This document shows, one piece after another, positions 32,848 through 40,504 of a stretch of 64,000 nt of DNA. The translations under genes were made by a program, and so were the position numbers. The DNA is from DATEUP01 sp041485285 (GTDB taxonomy: Archaea > Thermoplasmatota > DTKX01 > DATEUP01): assembly GCA_041485285.1 (NCBI GenBank), contig JBGPJF010000001.1, positions 1 through 64,000 of the forward strand. The letters are read 5' to 3'. The notes below the pieces were generated by a model. It ran no database searches, was not told the DNA's origin, and saw nothing but the letters and a program-made list of their open reading frames with translations. The stretch's first letter is position 1. Each line of letters opens with the position of its first letter.

Positions 32848-34301
32848 AGGCGGACAAGAAAGCCTGGGGCGGCCGCTTCAAGGGCGCCACGCACCCGCTG
32901 GTCGAGGCGTACACGCAGTCGCTGCGCGAGGACGTGCACCTCGCGAAGTGGGACATCATCGGTTCGATTGCCCACGCGCGGATGCTGGGCGCCTGCCGGC
33001 TGGTCACGCGGACCGAAGAGCGTGCGCTTATGGCCGGCCTCAAGCGCCTCTACCGCGAGGCGCAGGCGGAGAAGCTCGTGCTCGACCCCGCGCTCGAAGA
33101 CATCCACATGAACGTCGAGGCGCTGCTGTCGAAGCGCATAGGGCGCGCGGCGGAAAAGCTGCACACCGCGCGCTCGCGCAACGACCAGGTGGCGCTCGAC
33201 ACGCGGCTGCTCGCGCGCGAGGGCCTCGTTGAACTCGGCGAGGAACTCATCGAACTCCAGGAAGCGCTCACCGGCCTGGCCCAGAAGTTCGACGGCGTCC
33301 CCATGATCGGCCGCACCCATTTCCAGCCCGCGCAGGCCGTGCTGTTTTCGCACCACTTGCTCGCGTACCGTGAAAAATTCTCGCGCGACGGCCACCGCGT
33401 CGAGTCCGCGCTGGAGCGCGCGGACGCCTCGCCGCTTGGCGCGGGCGCGCTTGCCGGCACGACACTGAAGACGGATCCGAAGATGACGGCCCGGCTCCTC
33501 GGCTTCGCCATGCCCGCGCACAACTCGATCGACGCGGTCTCCGACCGCGATTACATCGCGGATGCGGCGTACGCTTCGACGATGGTGCTCGTCCACCTCT
33601 CGCAACTCTCGGAGGAGATTGTGCTGTGGTCGAGCGAGGCGCTGGGGTACATCGTCTTGCCCGATGCGTTTTCCACGGGCTCGTCCATCATGCCGCAGAA
33701 ACGCAACCCCGATGTCGCGGAACTCACGCGCGGCCGCGCGGCGCTTGCCATCGGCGACCTGGCCGGGCTCCTTGCGATCCTCAAAGGGTTGCCGATGGCC
33801 TACAACCGCGACCTGCAAGAGGACAAGTCGGCCCTGTTGCGCACCATGTCGCTTGCCACGCGCGCGTGCGAAGTCTTCGCGGAGATGCTGCCGGCGCTCA
33901 AGTTCAGGACGGAGCGGCTGGCGGCCGGGTTCCACGAGGGGTTCGCGGGTGCCACCGACCTCGCCGAATTCCTCGTCCAAAAGGGGATCCCGTTCCGCGA
34001 AGCGCATGGGATCGTTGGGCGGCTGGTCCGCGACCTCTCCGACAGCGGGCGCACGCTCGCCGACCTCGCTCCGACCGAGTTGCTCGCCTATTCGGCGCGC
34101 TTCGACAAGCGCGCGCTCCTCACGTTGTCAGCGCATGCCTCGGCCGGGGCGCGCGGGAGCCACGGCGGCTCGTCCCGCGAGAGCGTCAAGCGCCAGCTTG
34201 CGCGGGCCGAGCGCGATGCCGAGGGGCAGCGCCGGGCGCTGTCGAAGTACGCGGCGAAAGTGAAGACGGCCCGCGGGCTTGCGGCGCCCAGCCGCCGCTG
34301 A
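32844..34301 (+). CDS. argH: argininosuccinate lyase
   Basis: Cleaves argininosuccinate to arginine and fumarate, the last step. 485 residues. The fumarase/aspartase superfamily signature is STGSSIMPQKRNPDVAEL. Other conserved segments are TARSRNDQVALDTRL and IGRTHFQPAQAVLFSHHLLAY. The C-terminal 40 residues are extended and basic (ESVKRQLARAERDAEGQRR). GTG start overlaps the argG stop by 4 bases. The GH pair has its own promoter region, divergent from the ACT-domain gene. Confidence 0.92.
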   Translation: MKADKKAWGGRFKGATHPLVEAYTQSLREDVHLAKWDIIGSIAHARMLGACRLVTRTEERALMAGLKRLYREAQAEKLVLDPALEDIHMNVEALLSKRIGRAAEKLHTARSRNDQVALDTRLLAREGLVELGEELIELQEALTGLAQKFDGVPMIGRTHFQPAQAVLFSHHLLAYREKFSRDGHRVESALERADASPLGAGALAGTTLKTDPKMTARLLGFAMPAHNSIDAVSDRDYIADAAYASTMVLVHLSQLSEEIVLWSSEALGYIVLPDAFSTGSSIMPQKRNPDVAELTRGRAALAIGDLAGLLAILKGLPMAYNRDLQEDKSALLRTMSLATRACEVFAEMLPALKFRTERLAAGFHEGFAGATDLAEFLVQKGIPFREAHGIVGRLVRDLSDSGRTLADLAPTELLAYSARFDKRALLTLSAHASAGARGSHGGSSRESVKRQLARAERDAEGQRRALSKYAAKVKTARGLAAPSRR

Positions 34302-34371
34302 GAGCCGTTTCACAACACTTCTCGCCGGTCGCTCGCCGTGAGCGACTCAGCATTCGGGGGGAGGTAACATC

Positions 34372-34379
34372 GATATACT
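34372..34379 (+). promoter_or_regulatory. TATA box of the winged-helix/RelE-like pair
   Basis: GATATACT is centred about 29 bases before the ATG at 34406, in a short AT-rich island. Confidence 0.55.
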
Positions 34380-34405
34380 GGTAAGATCTGATCTCCCATG
34401 GTCGA

Positions 34406-34675
34406 ATGCCCGCGCATGCATCTCCCGACATCACGCTGTCCACGGTCGAGCACGTGCGCGCGCTCCTTGAGAAATCAACGGTCCCGGTGAGCCGGAACTG
34501 GCTGCTTGCAAAACTCGCCGCTTCGGGCCACACGACATCGCGCCGGCGGCTAAATCGGGCGCTCGAATTCTTCGAGAGTCTCGGGGTCATGGTCGAGGGG
34601 TCCAAGGGCGTACAGTGGACGAGTACGGATAGCCCCAGCCTCAGGCGTGCGCAAGCTATCGGGCGCAGGCTGTGA
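34406..34675 (+). CDS. winged-helix-like protein, probable antitoxin
   Basis: 89-residue protein with a predicted winged helix-turn-helix: VEHVRALLEKSTVPVSRNWL, then LAASGHTTSRRRLNRALEFFESL as the recognition region, followed by a short wing (VMVEGSKGVQW). It is preceded by a TATA box at leaderless spacing. Its stop overlaps the downstream gene as GTGA. Together with a RelE/ParE-like neighbour this looks like a toxin-antitoxin pair with an unusual DNA-binding antitoxin. Autoregulation would be expected. Confidence 0.6.
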   Translation: MPAHASPDITLSTVEHVRALLEKSTVPVSRNWLLAKLAASGHTTSRRRLNRALEFFESLGVMVEGSKGVQWTSTDSPSLRRAQAIGRRL

Positions 34676-35025
34676 GGCCGATGTCCGGCTTCCGCCCGAA
34701 CCGGGTCATCCTCCACCACGAAGTGGAGACGATGTATGCCGCCATCGAGGCGGCTGCGAAGGCTGGCCGCAAGGAACAAGCGGCGCTGTGGAAAGGCTTT
34801 CAGAGGGCCGTGTTGCCTGTCAGAGCCGACGGCCAATGGGGCGAAGTGATCCCCTCCATCCCCGCCTACTTCGTTTGGCGCTATGGCGCCCGGAATCTCT
34901 ACGGCATTGACCTCGCCTTTTTCCACCGTGCGTTTTACACGATCCAGGGCCGCGATGTGATCTTCCTGGATTTGGTCGATCATGCGGCATACGACAAGTG
35001 GTTTCCCGGGCGAAAACGCCGATGA
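34672..35025 (+). CDS. RelE/ParE-superfamily-like toxin candidate
   Basis: 117-residue protein. The C-terminal half (FFHRAFYTIQGRDVIFLDLV, then DHAAYDKWFPGRKRR) follows the RelE/ParE pattern: Arg, alternating beta strands, then a DHxxYxKWF ending. The N-terminal half is a helical hairpin (VETMYAAIEAAAKAGRKEQA). The assignment is by pattern only and catalytic residues cannot be mapped. The GTG start overlaps the winged-helix gene by 4 bases; an ATG at 34681 is an alternative. Confidence 0.55.
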   Translation: MRPMSGFRPNRVILHHEVETMYAAIEAAAKAGRKEQAALWKGFQRAVLPVRADGQWGEVIPSIPAYFVWRYGARNLYGIDLAFFHRAFYTIQGRDVIFLDLVDHAAYDKWFPGRKRR

Positions 35026-35066
35026 ATTTCGCTGGGAAACCGGCCCGCCCGCGCGGGACCCGAGCC

Positions 35067-37979
35067 CTACTCCTCGTCCGGCTTCTTCGGCTTGCGCATC
35101 CGCATGACTAGCACCACCGCCGCCCCTGCAACGGCCGCCCCGACGACGATCCAAATGATTGTGCTTCCCACGGGTGCGCTTGCCACCGCCGGCTCGGTCG
35201 CGGTGATCCGCAGCGTCTGGGTCTGCGAGTTGTTCGCCGCGTCCTTCACCGTGAGCTTGACCGTGTGCTGGCCCGCGGAATCCACGCGCCAGGCGACGTT
35301 GCTGTGGTTGCCGGCCGGGTGGTCGTCGATGGTCCAAAGGTACTCGACAATGCCAAGGTCATCCTCGGAGCCCGACGCGTCGAGCGCCACCGATGACCCC
35401 ACGATGTAATCGCCGGCCGCCTCGATGCGCGCCACCGGCGGAGCCCCGTCGAGCACCGAGATTGTCAGCGGGGCGCTGGCGCTGCCGAGCGTCCCGCCGT
35501 TCAGCGCCCCGTCGATCGTGTAGAAGTACACCTCGATGGCCCGCCCGTCGTGCGCCGTCGTGAGGCCGAGCTCCGTAAGCGAGATTCCGAAGCGCGCCGT
35601 CTTCACGACCGCGCCGCCCCGCGAGTCGGGCACGAACTCCTCTTGGAGGAAGCTCGTTTCCCCGGCGTGGCGGAAGTACACGGTGAGGTTCCGCACATCC
35701 GACCGGTCGGAGGTCTCCACATGGAAGGTGAAGTCGGCCCCCGCGGTCGCGCGCAGCACCGGCTCAATGATCCGGATGACCGGCGGGTCATTGTCGAGGA
35801 CGCTCAGCTGGCGGCGCCCCGAATTGGCCGTGTTGCCTTCGGTGTCGGTGATGACAAAGAGGTACGCCACGACTTGGGCCTCGGCGCCGACGGTGATGTT
35901 GGCCTCGAAGGCCCCCTTCCCGTACTCCGGCCATGGCGTGAGCAACACCTCGACGGTGACCCCGCCATCTTCCTGGACTTGCGCCAGGGCGCCGGTGACT
36001 GCGATGTTGTCGCGCGCGATGAGGCCCAGGTGGAACCGGTCGCCCTGCGCGGCTTGGCGGTCGCTGAGGTCGGCCACCAGCTCGGGCGGCTCGCGGTCGA
36101 GCACCGGCTGGACGCGGGTGGGGGTCTCGACCGAGTTGCCGGCCGCGTCGCTGGCGTTGAACGCGTACTCGACGGCCACGGTGTTGTGGCTGAGGGGGAA
36201 CGTCGTCGAGAAGCTGCTGAGGCCCGGCGGCGGGGCTCCGAAGGTGAAGTCCGACCATGGGCCCTCGCTGTTGACCGCCAGTTCGCGCCAAGTAACGCGG
36301 ACCGTGGGGGCACCGCGCGCGTCGGTGGCCACGGTGCCAAGCAGGATGCGCCCGCCCGCAGTGCCCGGCTGCGACAGGTCGGCGCCAAACTGCGGGGCGC
36401 CGAGGTCGGCCAGGTCGATGACCGTCATGCAGAGCGAGCCGCCGTTTCCGGTAACATCCGTGCCGCGCACCTCGATGCGGACGGTCTCATTTTCCTCCGA
36501 GATGGCCGCTGTGAGCGAAAACGTGAGCGTCTTGTTGGCTCCTGCCGTGGCGGCGGCCGAAGCCGTGCAGTCGATGGCCAGCAACATCGAGGCCGTCCCC
36601 AGGCGGACGTTGTCGGTGACCGTCGCGGTCGCGGTGCCGAATTCACCACGGGAGCCAGTCCGCGTGAACGTACAGGCGGTGACGGTCGGAGCGTCGTTGT
36701 CCGAGACCCGCACGATCCGCTGCGGGGCCGTGATGCCGTTTCCCGGCTGGCTAAGCGCGTAGAGCATCGTGCCTTCCCAGTCGGGGGGCACGGTGATGGT
36801 GAGCGTGTGACGGCCCGCGGCGAACACGAGGTCGCCCGACCCGGCGCGGCCCCCGAAGGCGTCCGAGTAGTCCACATGGACGGTGCTAGCACCCGTGGAG
36901 CGCACCGTGAAGGTCAGGGGGTCGCCCGTGGTGGCCGTGAGCGGGGTGAGGTCTTCGAAGAGGCGCTCGCCGCCGACCGACAGCAGGCGGACGGTCCCGT
37001 CCAAGTAGCCGACCGCGACGGTGCGCCCGTCCGGCGAGATGGCAAGGGCGCTCGAGTTGCCCGAGCCGCCGCCAAGGTGCAGCACCTCGAAGCCGACGAG
37101 GTCCTCGGTCTGGTTCGGCCGCGCCGAGGGCTCGGTTTCGAGGGTCACCATGCGTGAGCCGTCCGCGGTCCATGCGAAATTCTCCAGCCCCGAGGTGGTC
37201 GAGAGGTTAGCGAAGAGCGTCCAGTTGCGCACCTCCCACACTTCGGCGCGCGAGCCGCCGAGTTGGACGGCGAGGAAGCGCCCGCGGCCCTCGAAGGCGA
37301 CGTTGTCCATGTCGGGGCCGACCCACCGCCACCCCAGCGACTTGCCCCAGGACTTGGCGTCGAAGAGCGCGACGATGGCGCCGGAGGGCGACAGCGCCTG
37401 CTGGCCCACCGCGATGAAGTCCGAGTCGTGCGACCACGAGAGGCCGGCGGGCTGCGAGCCGCCGTAGTCGAGCGGGATCGTGGCGTTGAGGTAGCCGTTC
37501 TCGCCCCAGAAGATGAGCACGGAGTGGACGATGCCGGCCGCGAGGAACTTGCCGTCGGGCGACCAGGCGACGCCACGCACGTCGTAGTTGAGGCCGCTCT
37601 TGGCCCAGGCGTTCGTGCCGCCCGGGATGCGCCACACCGACACGGCGCCTCCCTCGTAGCCCACGCCGACCTTGTCGGAGTTCGGGCCCCACGAGATCGA
37701 GGAGACCGCGATCCAGTTGGGCTGGGTCGTGATGTTGATTTCGAAGGCGAGCGACGTCGCGTTGAGGATCTGCACGGGGCCGCCGTCGATGGCGATGGCC
37801 AGGTGCTTGCCGTCGGGGGAGTAGGACACGTCGTCGATGGTGCCGTTGTTGGCCCAACTGGTCAGTTCCGTAACGGGCACGGCGGCCTGGGGGGTCAGGG
37901 AGGCTGTGGCACCCGGGGCCAACGCGGCGAGGGGGAGCGCGAAGGCCAGCGCTACCGCAAGTGCGATTGCTTTTCGCAT
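35067..37979 (-). CDS. surface protein: WD40-like propeller, Ig/cadherin-like and PKD domains, TM anchor
   Basis: Predicted secreted, membrane-anchored protein of 970 residues. A signal peptide (RKAIALAVALAFALPLAALAP) leads into a seven-ish-bladed WD40-like propeller (about residues 38-335; repeated YSPDGKHLAIA, WSPDGKFLAAG, ISPDGRTVAVG). Several beta-sandwich repeats follow (about 345-825; DNDAPTV, DREPPELVADL, DNDPPVIRI). A PKD domain (about 830-915; VALDASGSEDDLGIVEYLW) and one TM helix (about 933-955) precede a Lys-rich tail. It is likely an extracellular binding or scaffold protein. It is divergent from the stalked proteins at 38151 and 40505, with a palindrome between. Confidence 0.8.
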   Translation of the reverse strand: MRKAIALAVALAFALPLAALAPGATASLTPQAAVPVTELTSWANNGTIDDVSYSPDGKHLAIAIDGGPVQILNATSLAFEINITTQPNWIAVSSISWGPNSDKVGVGYEGGAVSVWRIPGGTNAWAKSGLNYDVRGVAWSPDGKFLAAGIVHSVLIFWGENGYLNATIPLDYGGSQPAGLSWSHDSDFIAVGQQALSPSGAIVALFDAKSWGKSLGWRWVGPDMDNVAFEGRGRFLAVQLGGSRAEVWEVRNWTLFANLSTTSGLENFAWTADGSRMVTLETEPSARPNQTEDLVGFEVLHLGGGSGNSSALAISPDGRTVAVGYLDGTVRLLSVGGERLFEDLTPLTATTGDPLTFTVRSTGASTVHVDYSDAFGGRAGSGDLVFAAGRHTLTITVPPDWEGTMLYALSQPGNGITAPQRIVRVSDNDAPTVTACTFTRTGSRGEFGTATATVTDNVRLGTASMLLAIDCTASAAATAGANKTLTFSLTAAISEENETVRIEVRGTDVTGNGGSLCMTVIDLADLGAPQFGADLSQPGTAGGRILLGTVATDARGAPTVRVTWRELAVNSEGPWSDFTFGAPPPGLSSFSTTFPLSHNTVAVEYAFNASDAAGNSVETPTRVQPVLDREPPELVADLSDRQAAQGDRFHLGLIARDNIAVTGALAQVQEDGGVTVEVLLTPWPEYGKGAFEANITVGAEAQVVAYLFVITDTEGNTANSGRRQLSVLDNDPPVIRIIEPVLRATAGADFTFHVETSDRSDVRNLTVYFRHAGETSFLQEEFVPDSRGGAVVKTARFGISLTELGLTTAHDGRAIEVYFYTIDGALNGGTLGSASAPLTISVLDGAPPVARIEAAGDYIVGSSVALDASGSEDDLGIVEYLWTIDDHPAGNHSNVAWRVDSAGQHTVKLTVKDAANNSQTQTLRITATEPAVASAPVGSTIIWIVVGAAVAGAAVVLVMRMRKPKKPDEE

Positions 37980-38014
37980 GGGGGGTCGTCCGGCTTGATA
38001 CGATCGATCTGGAT

Positions 38015-38035
38015 GTATATTTGAGCGTTCTCAAA
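38015..38035. promoter_or_regulatory. TATA box and palindrome between divergent surface-protein genes
   Basis: The minus-strand AAATATAC is followed by TTTGAG-CGTT-CTCAAA (38020-38035). The TATA element would start transcription about 13 bases before the ATG of the WD40/PKD gene. The palindrome lies next to it on the upstream side. Confidence 0.5.
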
Positions 38036-38111
38036 CGTGCCTCGAAGTCGCAAGCGGGGGCGGTTAGTGTGGGCCTCTTCCGTCCATTATCGGCCTGACG
38101 TTGGGCGAATG

Positions 38112-38117
38112 TTTATC
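38112..38117 (+). promoter_or_regulatory. TATA-like box of the second stalked surface protein
   Basis: TTTATC is about 37 bases before the ATG at 38151, giving a leader of about 10 bases. It falls inside the longer frame beginning at 38037, arguing against that start. Confidence 0.4.
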
Positions 38118-38150
38118 ACGCCTGCCCCCGAAACGGTGCCGAGTGGGGAA

Positions 38151-40475
38151 ATGGTCCGCACTCCCCGATGTCGAAAGCGCGTGTGGCGGGCCCTTTGGAT
38201 TTCCGCCTTGCTTGTGGTTCCGCCCGTGGCCCTTGCGCCGAGTGCGGCCGCCATCGAAGCGCCGTTCCCCTGGACGCCCGTGGGGCGCGCGGACACCAGC
38301 AGCAACACCAGCCAGACGATGTTCGCCGATGTCGAGGTCGATGCTCGCGGCAATGCGTTCGCGGTGTGGCAACAGGAAGGCGACGACATGCCGACGAATT
38401 ACTACTTCACATGGGGCCGCGCGCTCAACCGGACCTCGGGCCTTGGCCCGCCCATTAACTTCAGCGAGCCCGGGGCGGAGATGGAGTGGTATCCAGACCT
38501 CGCCATGGACCCTGGCGGGAATGCGACCGCATCCGCCTGGATGGGGACGGGCGGCAACGCCATGTTTCGTCGCTGTCCGCCTGCGTCTCCCTGCGAAAAC
38601 GCAACGGCAATCCCTGCACCCGGTACCAACTGGGGAGCCGTGCGATTGGGGGCTGACGACTCCGGTGCTGTATTGGCCGTGTGGCCCGCTTTTGTTTCTA
38701 CCGAGGATCACATCTACTCCAGCCGGTACGTGCCTGGCGCCGGATGGAGCAGCGTCGTGCGCATTGATTCGCTTGGAGCTGACAGCACCTACCCGCAGCT
38801 CTCCGTGGCGCCTACCGGGAACGCCACCGCCGTGTGGATGCGGGCGGGGCAGTTTGGAGGCAACAAGATGTGGGCCAACGAGTTCACCGTCGGCGGCGGC
38901 TGGGGCACTCCCGTTCAGGTGGGCACGACAGGCGGCTGGCAGGTAACGGTGGTCCGCGACCGCAACGACAACTCGACCGTGGTGTGGCGAACGTACGATG
39001 TCCCCAACGGCACCAAACTCTACGCTGTCCGCCGCGAAGCCGGAGGGCCGTGGAGCGCCGAGGCGGCGATCGAGGCGAGCGGCGCCCAGGATTCGTACAT
39101 CCCGACGCTAGGGGCCGACGATGCGGGCCATGCGATCGCGCTGTGGACAAAGGGCAGCGTGATCTGGTCGAACCGTTACACCGCCGGCACCGGGTGGGGA
39201 CAAGCCGTGCGGATGTCTCCCAACGGCTCGTGGGACTCCGCGGGCGGTCCATCGCTCGCCGTGGCGCCATCAGGGGAGGCCGTCGGGCTGTGGGGGATGT
39301 ACAACAACACCTCCCGCGCGCTCGAGGTACACGTCTATCGCCCGGGCAGCGGCTGGGGCCCCGCGCACTTCCTCCTCAACACGACCAGCTACTACCTGAG
39401 TGGCACCGACATCGCGATCAACCGAAACCTCCAGGGTGCCATGGTCTGGACGCAAGGCGACAACAACGACTGGGACGTCTACATGGCGACTTTCGACCTC
39501 ACGGCGATTGCCGTTGCGATCGACACGCCCGCCAGCGGCACGGTTGTCGGCACGCCGACGGTGCCGGTGACCGGCCACGCGACGACGGGGGCAAATGTGT
39601 CGGTCAACGGGATCCAAGTGGCCGTCGATGAGAACGGCGCGTTCAGCCTCGTCCTCCCGCTACTTGCGGGCGCAAACGACATCGTGGCGGTCGCGAGCGA
39701 CGCGTTCGGCGCCGTCGCGACGGATTCCGTGTCGGTCACGTTCGATGACCCCATCCCGGGCCTGCGAGACGATTTGAACGAAACGCGCGATGCGATCGAC
39801 AACCTCTCGGCCGACCTCAACGCAACGCGCGATGCCCTGCAAGCGGCGCGCGATGCCCTCAACGCCACCCTCGCTGAACTTGCGGCCGCACAGGCGGAAG
39901 TGGCGGCGGCACAAGCCCAGGTTGCCGATCTGCAGGCGCAGGTTGCGGGGCTCGAGGCCAACTTGTCGGACCTCCAAGGGCAATTGGACGGCGCTCGCGC
40001 CGACCTTTCCAACGTGACCGCTCAGCTCGACGCGGCGGTCACGCAACTTTCGGAGATCACCGACGCCTTCAACGCGGCGCAGGCCCAGCTGGCGGCGGCG
40101 AACGCCACGATCGCGGCGCTCGGGCTCCAGGTCAATGCCTCTCGGCTGCAGGTGGAGGCGCTGCAGCGCGACCTTGACGCGCGTGCAGCGGCTGACGCCG
40201 AGCTCCTCGAGGAACTGAACGAAACGCGGACCTCTCTGCGCGCAGCCAACGACCAATTGAACGGCACCAACGCGCGGCTCTCTGATTCGGAGGAGGCCCT
40301 CGCCTCGATGCGGGCTGCCCAGGCCGGGATGACCCTCCTGCTCATCCTCGTGGCACTGGGGCTCGTCGCCACGATGGTGGTGCTCCAGCTGCGGTCTGAG
40401 CGGGAAATGCGCAAAGTGGTCGAACGGATCGGGGGCGAGGACCAACGGGGACCGCGGCCGCCGCGGCGGGGCTGA
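38151..40475 (+). CDS. stalked surface protein (paralogue 2)
   Basis: Predicted membrane-anchored surface protein of 774 residues. The ATG at 38151 gives a canonical signal peptide: basic start (RTPRCRKRVWR), hydrophobic core (ALWISALLVVPPVALAP), then SAAA. The frame further upstream lacks this. The head (about residues 35-445) has repeated V-A/W and GxGW segments. One Ig-like domain is at about 450-535 (VNGIQVAVDENGAFSLVLPL). A long Ala/Leu coiled coil is at about 540-722, and a TM helix at about 726-747 (LLLILVALGLVATMVVL) precedes a short basic tail. It has the same architecture as the gene at 40505 and as the C-terminal half of the one at 12921. Confidence 0.78.
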   Translation: MVRTPRCRKRVWRALWISALLVVPPVALAPSAAAIEAPFPWTPVGRADTSSNTSQTMFADVEVDARGNAFAVWQQEGDDMPTNYYFTWGRALNRTSGLGPPINFSEPGAEMEWYPDLAMDPGGNATASAWMGTGGNAMFRRCPPASPCENATAIPAPGTNWGAVRLGADDSGAVLAVWPAFVSTEDHIYSSRYVPGAGWSSVVRIDSLGADSTYPQLSVAPTGNATAVWMRAGQFGGNKMWANEFTVGGGWGTPVQVGTTGGWQVTVVRDRNDNSTVVWRTYDVPNGTKLYAVRREAGGPWSAEAAIEASGAQDSYIPTLGADDAGHAIALWTKGSVIWSNRYTAGTGWGQAVRMSPNGSWDSAGGPSLAVAPSGEAVGLWGMYNNTSRALEVHVYRPGSGWGPAHFLLNTTSYYLSGTDIAINRNLQGAMVWTQGDNNDWDVYMATFDLTAIAVAIDTPASGTVVGTPTVPVTGHATTGANVSVNGIQVAVDENGAFSLVLPLLAGANDIVAVASDAFGAVATDSVSVTFDDPIPGLRDDLNETRDAIDNLSADLNATRDALQAARDALNATLAELAAAQAEVAAAQAQVADLQAQVAGLEANLSDLQGQLDGARADLSNVTAQLDAAVTQLSEITDAFNAAQAQLAAANATIAALGLQVNASRLQVEALQRDLDARAAADAELLEELNETRTSLRAANDQLNGTNARLSDSEEALASMRAAQAGMTLLLILVALGLVATMVVLQLRSEREMRKVVERIGGEDQRGPRPPRRG

Positions 40476-40504
40476 CGCGGGCGGAGAGAGGGGGCCAACG
40501 AGAG

